A stretch of 64,000 nt of DNA from NCBI GenBank assembly GCA_963573385.1, contig CAUYLG010062989.1, positions 124,001 to 188,000 of the forward strand, given 5' to 3'. The notes beneath the pieces are model-generated. The model searched no databases. It saw only the letters and a list, made by a program, of their open reading frames with translations, and was not told the DNA's origin. Below, piece after piece: positions 52,983 to 63,465 of this stretch. This stretch comes from Cacajao melanocephalus (Eukaryota; Chordata; Mammalia; Primates; Pitheciidae). The first letter of the stretch is position 1; the number at the start of each line of letters is the position of its first letter. Both the position numbers and the translations under genes were made by a program.

Positions 52983-54529
52983 AAATATTTAAAAAGATAA
53001 TTCACAGGGCTTGGCAATTTCTCCATTATTTGCACCCAGAAAAGGGGCTCCTTCAGTCTCCCTCTTTTGCTGACAACATGATGAAATCCACCATAAATCA
53101 GATAAAATAATAAATGCGAAAGTCTTTGCTGAAGTAAACTGCTAAGGAAATGTTAATAGTGATCATTATAGTCACATATGGAGCTGCTTCTCTATAAATA
53201 AAGGGAGGAACAAGTCATTATAGTAAATTCCCCACCAGATAGTCTCCAAGCAGTTTACAAAATGCTTGGAAATTGCTGCCCTGGAAGCAGGACTCAGGTT
53301 GCTATTGAAAGGTTTTCAGCAAGGCAGGCAAGCATATAACTACAGCAATCCTTCGGATAGAGGAAGTGGAACAGACTGGACTCAACAAATCCCACGAGGA
53401 GTTACTTTAATAATTGAGGAGTGGATGGTTGTCACTGAGTGGGCCTGGAAAGGAATAAACCAAGCTGAGAGGCATGTTGAAGAACTCTGCCAGGGCGGGA
53501 CTAGCTTGAAGGTTGGGGTGGAAGGGGAAGAATGAGTCAGTGGTTACTTGAAGATGTCTCGCCAAGATGACTGGGGCAAATGCTTTTCAGTGTCACTGAG
53601 AGATGGAAAATGAAAAAAAAAAGGAAACACAATTCGTAGAGGTTGGGCCAAAAACTCAAGTGGCTCCAGAGGCCAGGCAGGTGCAAAAGGGGGAAGAGAG
53701 GCCATGGGGGCCGCAAAACTGCAAGACTCATCTCTCTAAAGGGGGTGCCTCCAAGGGGCCTGCCACAACTCAGCATCAGCAGTCCTTGCCATATGGGAAT
53801 GCACTTGTGATGTAAGCAGATCTCCCATTTCTTCAAGAGAAGCCAGAAATTCAGATCTTATGTGAAATCTCTTAACTTTTTAATGCTGGCTACAAATTTT
53901 AAAACATTTTAAAGTCTGGTGTCTGCCAGCCAAGCACATCTATGGGCCAGATCTGGCATGCTGGCTATCAAGTTCTGACCTCTGACATAGAGAAAATGTC
54001 AAGGATCAAAGTTCATAGACTGTTAACGTGATACATAAAGAGGCAGTGACTGCAAAGGGATTCAGTCCCTAAAATGCTACAGATACAGTTTTGCCAGCAA
54101 TCTGAGCCCTGAATGCCCCTACCCTTCAAACCTGTATATGGATTTGAATTTATACAGGAAGTTTCATCTAATCCTCAAACGGTTAAATCACAAGAATTTG
54201 AGTGCTTACTGTGTGCTGAGTACACAGAAGTCAAGGAATTTAGAATCCAACTGGAGAAGGAAAAACATGCCCTCCTGAAACAACTTGAAACAAAGTATGA
54301 AACAACCTGGGAGACTGCTTTCTTCACATTTAAGGTGTCAGAGGCACCTTAAATCCTGGTTTGTCGCCCACCCTCTCCCCCATCACTTCCATTTAGCAAA
54401 CTTTGCAGTAGTGTGTGTGTGTGGCTTGAATCTGTAACCAGAAATCTGACTTCCTGGGCAGTGGTTACAAAGCTGCAGCCTCTCTTTGCCCAAGGGTATC
54501 TTTACCCCCGTGTGGGAGGGGAGTGAGCC
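52983..54529. other. upstream flank of the ARHGAP31 island
   Basis: Mostly unique sequence. Open frames at 53266-53535 and 54113-54352 have no recognised homology and no supporting splice sites or CpG context. A short TG repeat lies near 54412-54422. Confidence 0.45.
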
Positions 54530-55433
54530 GGGGTGGGGGTGCACGGACGCGGCGGAGGAGGGAGGGATGGGAGTGGCCGGCGTGAAGCCACACTGCCTGT
54601 CAGGTTTCTCCGCCGCGGTCCCGTCGACGGGCGGGCACCGAAATAGAAAGTGTCAAAGATACGATGACAACGAGGACAATACCAGGGCAGAGCGTTCCGA
54701 AAGTCCTATCCAGCACGGTCCCCGCAGAACGCCAGCGCACCTCCTCCCGCCGCTTCAAAGAGCCGGCTCGGCGGGGCAGGAAGCGGCGTCTGCGGCTGCG
54801 GGTCTTGAGACGAGCGCGCGATTTCCTCCCGCGCTGCCCAGTTATCTCCGGAGCCGCTGAACGGCTCTCGGGAGAACGCGTTCTCTCCCCCACCCCGCGC
54901 TCCTCAACCCACCCACCTACTTCCTCCGGCTCCACACACTCACAAGCGCGGAGCTGCCAAAAATTTCCACCCTCCGCCCCCCTCCCTAGCTAACTTCCTT
55001 CCAGCGTTTCCTGAGCTGGATGATCCTAGGATTTGTAAGACAGGAAAAGAAGGAAGGCGTGAGGGCGGGCAGGAGGGACAGGATGCTTGTTTTTCGCTCT
55101 ACCAAAGCCGTCTGAAGGCGAGACCGCGGGCCCAGGGCGCAGGACCCGCCGCAGACCCCGTGCCGTCTCCTCGCCCCGCACCGCTGCCTCCGCGCCGCGT
55201 CCTCTCCAGGGCACTCGGGAAGGCGAGGAGAGAGCGCGCCCTCCCTCCGAGGCGCAGGAGAAACGCCCGAAGACACCGCAGGAGCCTGTGAAAGTCCCTG
55301 GGACTCCCAGTGAGGAAGTGACACTCCCAGGCTAGCCGGCCCGCGGCTGCCAGTCTGCACGGCCTCGGCACGGCGGCCCCGGAGCGGCGCGGGGTGGATC
55401 TCAGGCTCTGCCGGCCCGCGCCCCGCGGGGTCC

Positions 55434-55595
55434 ATGCGCAGGGCCCCCCGCCCGGCTCCTTCCGTCCTGTCCTCCGATGCGGCCCCCCAGAGCCGCGGGG
55501 CAGCCGGTGATCTAGCCCGGGAGCCAGTATTACAGCGGTGCCAAGCAGAGGGGCGGCGGAGACGGAGGGGCAGCCTCTTTGGGACTAACTCATGA
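55434..55595 (+). CDS. upstream ORF (53 codons) overlapping the ARHGAP31 start as ATGA
   Basis: An ATG at 55434 opens a frame of 53 sense codons with no internal stop. It ends at TGA 55593-55595, so the stop overlaps the ARHGAP31 start at 55592 in the tetranucleotide ATGA. The upstream ATG context is weak (T at -3, C at +4), so leaky scanning would be expected. The product would be rich in Arg, Pro, Gly and Ala and resembles no family I know. The frame arrangement was checked codon by codon. Whether it lies in the mature leader depends on the unmapped transcription start. Regulation of ARHGAP31 translation is inference. Confidence 0.5.
   Translation: MRRAPRPAPSVLSSDAAPQSRGAAGDLAREPVLQRCQAEGRRRRRGSLFGTNS
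55477..55515 (+). CDS. short upstream ORF (12 codons) in the ARHGAP31 leader
   Basis: An ATG at 55477 in a different frame from both the main start and the 53-codon upstream ORF runs 12 codons to TAG at 55513-55515. It lies wholly inside the longer upstream ORF. If transcribed it would add a second obstacle to scanning ribosomes, ending 77 bases before the main start. No coding resemblance was seen. Confidence 0.3.
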   Translation: MRPPRAAGQPVI

Positions 55596-55691
55596 AGAAC
55601 AAGGGTGCCAAGCAGAAGCTGAAACGAAAGGGAGCCGCCAGCGCGTTTGGCTGTGACCTGACGGAATATCTGGAAAGCTCGGGACAGGATG
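55592..55691 (+). CDS. ARHGAP31: ARHGAP31 (CdGAP) first coding exon, partial gene
   Basis: ARHGAP31/CdGAP is a large cytoplasmic Rho GTPase-activating protein that switches off Rac1 and Cdc42 and acts at adhesions and the cell edge. This exon encodes 33 residues plus the first base of codon 34. It begins MKNKGAKQKLKRKG, continues through CDLTEYLESS and ends GQD, which matches the human CdGAP N-terminus as I remember it. The basic run at residues 2-13 (seven Lys or Arg) corresponds to the N-terminal polybasic stretch reported to bind phosphoinositides. The catalytic RhoGAP domain lies in later exons outside the window. The exon ends at 55691 (ATG|GTAATG), a phase-1 junction. That donor lacks the usual G at +5. 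The start codon context is weak (C at -3, A at +4). Position at the 3' edge of a CpG island fits a first coding exon. Confidence 0.93.
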
Positions 55692-56156
55692 GTAATGTGC
55701 CTTGCTTGGCCTTTTCCCCCCTTCTTTTTGTTTGAGGGAGAGATGGACTCTCTTGGGTTGTGTTAGAGTCGGTTCACAAGTTAATGTATTCCAGGCCTGT
55801 GCGCTCATTGTACTTTTTTTTTTTTTTTTAAGAACGTAAACGATTCTTAAGGTGCACAGGGCTGCCGTCCCGACGCGCAGAGGCAGCTGTGTCAGTCCTT
55901 CTGTTGTTTCACACAAGCCGTTAATGGGTGGTACTGCCTCAAGTTTACCCGGCCACCTCTGGGGATGGGCGTGGAGGCTGCAGAGGTCCCGATCCTAAAC
56001 TTTGCGTGTTGGAAGGGAGGGAGGAGGGGTGGATATGTGGGATGGTGATCAGTGGGCTTCCCTGGGTACATAATCATGACCGCCTTTGCTGTCCCTCCTG
56101 GGCTCTCCAATTTCGTCTGCTCACATCTTTTTTTATTAATGTGTTAGAATGCAGTT

Positions 56157-56178
56157 GGGGGTGGGGGGTGGGGGAGGA
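56157..56178 (+). other. G-quadruplex-type motif in ARHGAP31 intron 1
   Basis: Four G runs of four or more, separated by single bases or very short loops, lie about 465 bp after exon 1 on the transcribed sense strand. Such runs can fold in RNA or DNA. Activity is inference. Confidence 0.7.
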
Positions 56179-57499
56179 TCCTGGCTGAAGGAGTGGTTGC
56201 ACAAACATTTCTGAATTTCTGAGCTGATGCCAAATATATAGTACCTCCACCCCCATTCCACAACCCCCCCAAGACCTTTTTCCTTCTCTTGGCTTTCAGA
56301 TTAACATTTGGTGTGTCAGACAAGAAGAGTTGTAAAAAGGTCAGAGGGCCTTGATTTTTAAATAGTTTAGGGTAAGTAGAGAAAAGGAAAACTTCTTTGT
56401 TTTCAAGGTCAGATTGGGGGAAAAAATGTGGGGAGGGGGGAAATCCAGCGGAGACAATTTAAACATTTGTTGGGGAAAGGGGAAAGAAAACACTATCTAG
56501 ATTTCAATAACAGCGTTTGAGCTTAGAAGTGTTTAATCATAGGAAAGTTGGAAAATTGAGCATTAAATGACGCCTTTTGTAAGGTTGACTGGTTTTGCAC
56601 TTACCCATGACAAAAAGGCCTTGTCTTTAGAAGCTTCAGTGAGGGACAATAGCATACTATATGGGCCATGTGTTTATACATAGATAGATAAAACAAAGGG
56701 GAAACCATAAGGGCTGTGTAACTCTGCAGAATTATTCTGCCCCCAGGAAAGTAATCTCAAAAACTATTTGATTAGTCCATATCAAATATGCATTTGAAAA
56801 ACAGTGCAATGCTTTTGTTTCACTTCCGTTTTTTTTTTTTTGGGAGACTCAGCACCACCTAGTAATTTGCAGTGGTGTGATATTCCTGTGGTATTCTAGA
56901 GTTCAGTCTGCTGTGTCATTAGGACAAATGGCTTAGTATTTTAGAGCTTGGAGAACCATTTCAAAACTGACTCTTTTGAAATTGATACATAACTGAACGA
57001 TTCATTGAATCCTCACCAACCATCTGGAGAGGTAGATTGGAGATAAAAATCACTTGGTTTGAGTTTTTTTGGATGTGAGGGAACTCTAAGTATGCCTCTT
57101 AATCACCATTGTCAGAAGTTTACGATGAAATGTTTTCCTTCACCTGCTGTTGTAGGGGCCTTCAAGTTAACCTCCAGGTACACTAGGAATGCTCCTGGGA
57201 TGCCACCTTTCACCATGTGGGTATTATTCTGGCCCCTCCCTCAAAGCTATGAGAGTTGCATAGGGGCGCTTGCCAGCCCTGTTCATTCTTACAAACTAAT
57301 AGATCATAGAATGAGCCGGAACCCCAGGGTTCTGTGAAGATATCTCAAAGGCAGCCTTAGGCAGCTGTTCTTTCACCTGCTTTATATTTTGGGCTTCTGA
57401 ATATGTTTCCTTTAGACCAAAAAAAAAAAAAAAAGAAAGAAAAGAAACTACTGCTTAAAAGAATGGCAAACCAGTACCCAGTGCTCCCCACCCTGGGGA

Positions 57500-57605
57500 G
57501 GAGGAAAGGAAGCCCAGAGGGGTAAATTGGCCTGCCTAAGGTCATACAGCTGATCATGAAGGATCAGAGGGCCTTCCCTGGCCTGTTAGGTTCCTCTGCC
57601 CTCAC
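57500..57605 (-). mobile_element. MIR fragment, minus strand
   Basis: CCCAGAGGGGTAAATTGG, then AAGGTCATACAGCTGATC is the reverse of the MIR core. Confidence 0.5.
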
Positions 57606-58593
57606 TGGCTTCTATGTCTAAGCCAACATTCTCTTCTAATGATATTTTCCCCCTAAATTGAAAGCAGACAGCCCTGCTACAGGATCAGCAAACTTTCAAG
57701 TTTGAGATGAGAGTTCAACTTTGAAAGGAAAGGCAACTGACCCGCTTAATGAGCCACACACCGTTATTGTGCTACCCGGAAATTACACATGCACAATAAG
57801 TTGCTTATGTAAATAAGAGTAATTAGAATTTATTTTTCCCACAGTTAAAACTAGTTGGGTAGTTTTTTTTTTTTTTTTCCTGTATTTGTTATAGTGTAGC
57901 ATCAATGAACAAAGTCAGTGCTAATAGTTTTCTCTAAAGTAATGTTGCTTCTTTGTGGACTTTCTGAAACATGTATTGGTTCATAGACAAGGCCTGGACT
58001 CTGCTTCTGGGAGGAAAAGCTGAGCTGGGCACTGGCCCGTTGCACACCACCTTGGAAGATCAGCCCAGAATGCTGAGGGTGACAAGTCAGTGTGGTAACT
58101 AGGAGCCAGGGGGCTGGAGAAAGTCTCCCTGGACTGACATCATGGTTACTGAACTTAAAAGGTCAAGGGTGGTGCAGTGGACCTGCATTGAGACAGGAAA
58201 AATAGATTCAGATCTGGGAGTACAAGGGGAGAAGGGAAGACCAGAGATGTAGGGAGGCAGAGAGCCCCCGTCCTTGGACAGGGAAGGAAAGCCCTGAGCT
58301 GGAGTGGAGGAGAAAGTGGGTGACGATGAGCTACGCTCAAGCCATCTAAACATAGGGAAGCTACATGCCTGAGTGGGAAGTCTGGGCAGACAAGAGCTGA
58401 AGACAGAGAATGATGTCGTATGTTTCTGTAATTTGCTGAGGCTCAACCCTTCTACTTTGAGTTGGGCAAATCTGATAAGGCCGGGTGTGTGGTTTACAAA
58501 TAGGTGTTCAGCTTAGGGCAGACATTGCTCAGGGCTAGTTGTCAACTTTAATCTTTGGGAAGCTGATGAAAAACAGAAACCCTTTCCTTAGAA

Positions 58594-58633
<40 letters not shown>
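58594..58633. repeat. (CA)n microsatellite
   Basis: About 20 uninterrupted CA units in ARHGAP31 intron 1. Likely polymorphic. Confidence 0.96.
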
Positions 58634-58634
<1 letters not shown>

Positions 58635-59484
58635 GTGTATACAGTTTTTGCAGGTATCTACATAGACGCCAATTTCAGACCCTGCTCTGATCACCCCTCG
58701 CTAGTTACACAGTGGGGCCTGATATGCAGGGCCAATTTTCTCCCTTCTTTGACCACTTTTCTCTAGCCTGGTAAGAAGGGAGCACTAGGAATGTACACGC
58801 TCAGCCTGGTAAGAACCTTCAAGAATGGCATGAAGTGGCTCCTGGCAGACTTGCCCAGAGCCTCTTTCACTTCTCTTCCAACACAGTGGCTGCTGCCCCC
58901 AACCCCCAGCTCTCCCCTGGGAACCAGCTAGCTTTCTCTTCCTGTCTGGAATAGAGGGAGAGCATCCCTTCCTTACTGCTGCTGCTGCTGAAAATAGTAT
59001 AGCTTTTTTCTTTTGTTGACCACTGAATAAGAAGGCCCTTGCTTGCAGCTGTGTAAGGGAAACCACATCATGTTGCTCCCTGTGGTTGGGAGGTCGTGGG
59101 TGAAGCTCTGTGAGGTGATAGTGTGCCCATGGTTGTTTCCCACCTCTACTTTATATGCCAACTGTTCTGGGTCTTCTAGTAGAGCTTGGGATGGTTGGGG
59201 CCAGGAGCTAAGAGACAAGTAAGAGAGTGTTATAGGGAAAATCATCTCCTTTCTCCGGGTTGGCTTGACATTAATGGCTGAGGATTTTCTTGCTCCTCTG
59301 AGAAATCTTTGTTCATTTTACCCGCTCCCTGGTAAAAAGTGATATCGAGCTTCCAAGTTGACAACGAGAAGAAGGAGCAAGAGTTGTGTCAAAAAGGGCT
59401 GCGGCCACATGCAGCCTCTTCACTGCACAAACTGCGTCCAATTCATGCCCATTAAGAAGTTCCTCATTCAAAATGTAGTAGAGA

Positions 59485-59560
59485 ATTTGTTAAATGGACA
59501 TCTTGTCCCTGCCTGGGTCACAGGGGCTCTTGGCAGGGACAAGATGTCCATTTAACAAAT
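59485..59560. repeat. perfect 29-bp inverted repeat (hairpin) inside the RPS26 pseudogene
   Basis: Positions 59485-59513 are the exact reverse complement of 59532-59560, separated by an 18-base loop. The arm begins ATTTGTTAAATGGACATC and ends CCCTGCC. No mismatch was found when the arms were read base by base, and pairing stops at both ends (59484/59561 and 59514/59531). The hairpin is absent from RPS26 itself. Confidence 0.95.
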
Positions 59561-59598
59561 GTCCCTGACAACCTGGCAAAATGTTGTCAGGGACATTT
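59557..59598. repeat. second perfect inverted repeat, 16-bp arms, overlapping the first
   Basis: Positions 59557-59572 (AAATGTCCCTGACAAC) are the exact reverse complement of 59583-59598, with a 10-base loop. The right arm includes genuine RPS26 sequence (GTCAGGGACATT), so the left arm looks like an inverted copy of it. The left arm shares four bases with the right arm of the 29-bp hairpin, so both structures probably came from linked events. Confidence 0.93.
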
Positions 59599-59899
59599 TG
59601 AAGCGAGCGTCTTCACCGCCTATGTACTTCCCAAGCTGTATGTGAAGCTACATTACTGTGTGAGTTGTCCCATTCACAGCAAGGTAGTCAGGAATCCATC
59701 TCATGAAGCCTGCAAGGACCAAACACTTCTGTCTCAATTTACATGTGCAGGTGCTGCCCTCCGGCCTCACCAAAGCCCATGGAAGGAGCTGAGTCCCTAA
59801 GGGCTGAAGAAAAACTGTCCTCTGGAGAAAAATAAAATGGAAGTTGTACTTAAAAAATTAAAAGGTGATATTGCTTGCTCTGGCCCCATGGCTCTCGGT

Positions 59900-60010
59900 A
59901 ATGGCAACACATTAGAATTATCTGAGAGCTTTAAGAAAAAAATGCTGATGCTCAGACCCCTCTCAGAACAATGAAATCAGAATCGCTCCTAGAAGATGTG
60001 GATACATCGG
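59900..60010 (-). mobile_element. MER5/MER58-like hAT MITE fragment
   Basis: ACACATTAGAATTATCTGAG, GAGCTTTAAGAAAAAAATGC and CAATGAAATCAGAATCGCTC match a common hAT-Charlie MITE. Its ends are decayed and the family is not certain. Confidence 0.5.
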
Positions 60011-60869
60011 CAGCGTTGTAATCCGTGCTCAGATTACAGGCTGTTTTCACCTGGATAAGCAGCCTTAGCCATTCAGAATGCACCTTCTGAATGTCTGATA
60101 AGAACTGTCAGCCTTTTTATTCCTAAAAATTTTTTCCTAGTTCTTACCACACTGAAAAAATACACATTAACATATATATGACGTATCTTTTATACATAAC
60201 GTATACGTTTGATTTGAGGCATGACCGAGGGAGGATTCATAACAAATAAATGCCCATTACAAATATGATTTTAAGCTTGATGAGAGTAAGCCTGGGTATT
60301 TCAAAGAACAAGGATAAGGCAATGGGAACTTTCAGATGTGGTTTTTCTACATTTGAGGCTAAATAATTCTCTCACTTTGTTTATCTATTTATTTAACAAA
60401 TAGTTATGAAGGCACTGTGGTAGGTACTGTGGAAAAAAAGATGGGCTGCAAGCTCGAGAAAGTTATAGTATAAGGGATATGAACAAACTTTCAGATCAAT
60501 TAAGGTTTGAAGTTAGCTGTCATAGCTGAAGGAAAAGCTGAAGAAGAAAATTCGAAAGCTTTGATCTCCAATTAAATAGACAAGATACTCAGATATCAAC
60601 AGCAGCAAAGTCTTAGCAAAGAAGGTAAATATTTTCTATTCAAGGTAAGATTTAACCTTGAATGGAGAACGAAGGCAGGGGTTTTCTCTTTGGCTTAGCT
60701 GCTTCCTTCTCAGCAGCTTGCCTGGCACATCGTGATCACACCTTCCCTGACTAATTCTTCATCCTTTGGGTCTCAGCTTTGGAAGATTCTGGAAACCTTC
60801 TCTGATCCTCCCAAGGCAGGTGCCCCTGCTGGGGAATAACCCCATCCAGAGTTTTAGAACCTTACTGCC

Positions 60870-61062
60870 TGGGATAGAATTCCAGCTTTGCTTGTTCCCA
60901 GCGGAGTGACCCTAGAGCCATTACTTACTCTCCCTGGATCTCAGTGTCCCCACTCATGAAATGACGATAATAGGATTGATATGAAAATAAATGAGTTAAT
61001 ATGGGTGAAGCGCTTAGCAGAGGGCAAGCACATGGTACACCGTAAGTGTAGCTATTATCATG
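60870..61062 (+). mobile_element. MIR, plus strand
   Basis: TAGAATTCCAGCTTTGC, then CTCCCTGGATCTCAGTGTCC, AAATGAGTTAATATGGGTG and AAGCGCTTAGCAGAG, a nearly complete MIR order. Confidence 0.75.
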
Positions 61063-61320
61063 GCATGCTGAGTTTACCCTAGCATCCCCACCTACCATCC
61101 AGGACTGTGTGGATGTGGCTCCAATTAAATGAGGACATGATATGATTAGATGGAGCTAATACATCACCGAAATAAACAGGAAGCAGGTTGCTTGCCCTGC
61201 TGAGTGGAGAAGCCCATATATGCAGGGATTTCTCAGAGTCACTGTGGGGTAGATCATCAGTATACACTCAGGTCACCCTAAAACTAAAGGGCCCTCAAAA
61301 GACCCGAGAAAGACGGCCAC

Positions 61321-61604
61321 AGCCGGGTGCGGTGGCTCACGCATGTAATCCCAGCACTTTGAGAGGCCAAGGCGGGTGGATCACTTGAGGTCAGGAGATT
61401 GAGACAGCCTGACCAACATGGTGAAACCCTGTCTCTACTAAAAATACAAAAAAAACTAGCCAAGCCTGGTGTAGGGCACCTGTAATCCCAGCTAGTTGGA
61501 AGGCTGAGGCAGGAGAAATCGCTTGAACCCAGGAGGCGGAGGTTGCAATGAGCCAAGATCGCACCATTGTACTCCAACCTGGGTGACAAAGAAAGAAAGA
61601 AAGA
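61321..61604 (+). mobile_element. Alu, plus strand
   Basis: Alu from AGCCGGGTGCGGTGGCTCAC to an AAAGAAAGAAAG tail. Flanking GAAAGACGGCCACAG and GAAAGACACAGCC suggest a decayed target duplication. Confidence 0.94.
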
Positions 61605-63149
61605 CACAGCCACTGCTGAGTCCAGCAGAACTGAAGCAGAAGTCAGGTCCTGGATGAGAAGCTTGTGGAGCAAGAACAGAAACTTTGTGGGCTTGAGTTT
61701 AGAGGGACATCCCCGCATTTGGGCTCCCAGAGTGAAATAGGAAGAAGAGAAAAAGGGAATTAGGCTTTAAACGTGGAGCAAACTGACTGGCTAACTTGAG
61801 ACCGAGCTGTAACTTACTCTGTGTAGTCTGGAGATGACAACCCACACACAGAACAGAAGCAGCCACTTCCACATGCCCCTTCTGCCCACTCTTTAGACCT
61901 CTGCCAAGAGCCCCTGGGCCACAGGGACAGCCTCACCCTCCTCCTCCCCTGTCCACCCCCACTGGCTGCCACCCAGATGCCTTCCAGCTTCAGGAGGCCC
62001 AGGCATTGGGGCTGCTAAGGAAGCCCACTCCCTTGTTGCCCCAGCCCTACCCTGGAGCTAAGAACCATCCGTGGGGTGAGGGAGAGCTGAAGGCCTGCTC
62101 TTGGTGCTGGGACAGAGGGAAACATGTTGAAACTAGGAACACATTTTCCCATCGCTGATGCTGTGAGCAGTGGACAAACTTTCCAGTGCCATTAGAGCTG
62201 TAGTTTTTGATGCATTCATTTTATCCTCCTCCGCTTAACCTGTTAGGCATCTGTGGGCTAGCCTGGAAACCTTTTCTGTAGGGTGGGAGCAGGTGTGAGG
62301 GGAAACACATTCCAAATTCTAGAAGTTGATTGATCAAGACAGTTCTGAAGCACTTTCTGGGGACTGTTTGTTACCAGGAATCACCTTACTGTGGAGAAGT
62401 TTCCTGGGCTTTTGTGGCTGTGAGTGAGGCTCTGCAGCAGTGCATGGGGAAAGGGGATGGGGCTCTAAGCTCCAGGACTCTGAGCATAGGAACCGTCACT
62501 GCCCTGCCACCTCCCTTGCCATTAGCTAAGTCTAGTTAAAGATTCTGGAACAAAGTAGTGATAGACTCTTCTAGTTGGAGCTACCCATTGCTCATTTCCT
62601 CCAGAACAGACCACACTCACGCTGAGCCACCTTTCCCACCCTGGCCTCTGGGTCTCAGGACTCCACTTCCTTCTAGTGGTTTCTTCAGACCAGTCTTGAG
62701 GCCCAGGAACATGGAGTTAGCATTCTTCGCATTCAGTGCTTGCTGTGGATTTAAGCCAATGTGACATTTTCCCACCTATCCCCAAGTTTCAAGTTACTTT
62801 TTCTTTTTTGCCTATGGGTACCTGTCCCACCCAATTTCCTGAGCTGTTTTCCCCTATGCGCCAACACAAATGCCACTCTTGAGTTGAACTGATCTTGGTA
62901 TTTCTCCCCCAAGGGGCTGCCTTCAAGTACTGATGGAGTGAGGGCCACAGCCTAGAACTTCAGGAGTTTGGATAGCACTCCTTGTCCCTCTAGTCTTTGC
63001 CTCAGTATACAATTTCAGCTAAGGCTTCAAATTTAAAATCCCTGAAAACAAACAGGCTGACTGTAATTCAGAGGAGAATAAGTATTGGTACTAGATTTTT
63101 TTCTAAGAGCAGATTTTGATAGAGAAAGATGAAAACATCAGCCTGCTGG

Positions 63150-63192
63150 ATGGCTGAAGGGAAGAGGAGGAAGAAGAGGAAGAGGAGGTCTC
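63150..63192. repeat. polypurine GGA/GAA tract
   Basis: A run built of AGAGG, AGG and AAG units, nearly all purine, in ARHGAP31 intron 1. Confidence 0.85.
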
Positions 63193-63284
63193 TTAGAGGA
63201 AGAGAAAGGACTTGGACATGAAGGCTGAGTCCCAAATCAGGCCTCGTTGTTATTTTCATTGGTAGTAAGAGCTACTTATCTGTG

Positions 63285-63465
63285 TTGATTGCTTACTCTC
63301 TGCCAGTCAGTTTACACATGCAAAGTAATATTTTAATATCTTTAAGAATTAGGCATTTTAATCCCTATTTTACAAAAGAGAAAACTGAGTGATTTAACCA
63401 AGTGTTGCCGAGATGATAGAGATGGGAAAGGCAGAATTGAAATAAAGATCTGTTTGACTCCTGAG
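63285..63465 (-). mobile_element. MIR fragment, minus strand
   Basis: TTGCTTACTCTCTGCCAGTC, then CCCTATTTTACAAAAGAG and AAACTGAGTGATTTAACC match the reverse of MIR. Confidence 0.65.

Larger units (their letters stand above)
54530..55690 (+). promoter_or_regulatory. ARHGAP31: CpG island promoter and 5' UTR region of ARHGAP31
   Basis: GC content and CpG density rise sharply from about 54.53 kb and fall just after the coding exon. There is no clear TATA box. Dense CpG, GC-rich boxes and an NRF1-like half-site (ATGCGCA near 55434) fit a broad housekeeping-type promoter. The transcription start cannot be fixed from sequence. It probably lies in the 54.9-55.4 kb part, which would leave a GC-rich leader holding at least two upstream ATGs (55434 and 55477). 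Long open frames on both strands here are a by-product of GC richness and are not coding. Confidence 0.85.
59349..59855 (+). pseudogene. processed pseudogene of ribosomal protein S26 (RPS26)
   Basis: The sequence reads as an intronless copy of RPS26, a 40S subunit protein. The reading frame from 59358 gives the Lys/Arg-rich N-terminus, then CGHMQPLHCTNC, matching the family's first Cys-x2-Cys zinc-binding pair. Further on, [12 protein letters not shown] matches the central RPS26 block with its second Cys pair. The original ATG is now TTG at 59358. The frame is broken near 59484 by about 100 bases of inverted-repeat sequence that replaces roughly ten original bases. After it the RPS26 sequence resumes (GTCAGGGACATT, then GAAGCGAGCGTCTTC). 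The 3' end carries an AATAAA signal followed by a decayed A-rich tail near 59850, as expected for LINE-mediated retrocopying. It cannot make S26. Confidence 0.9.

Noticed and set aside
53266..53535. 89-codon open frame upstream of ARHGAP31
   Set aside because: No family recognised, no CpG or splice context, and no repeat origin that would explain coding. Probably chance.
54486..55435. Long open frames in the second CpG island (up to 149 codons)
   Set aside because: Same GC-driven effect. None continues into the ARHGAP31 frame or matches a known protein.
59358..59555. 65-codon open frame starting with TTG, considered as a coding gene
   Set aside because: It is the 5' part of the RPS26 retrocopy whose ATG has mutated, and it reads into the inserted hairpin.
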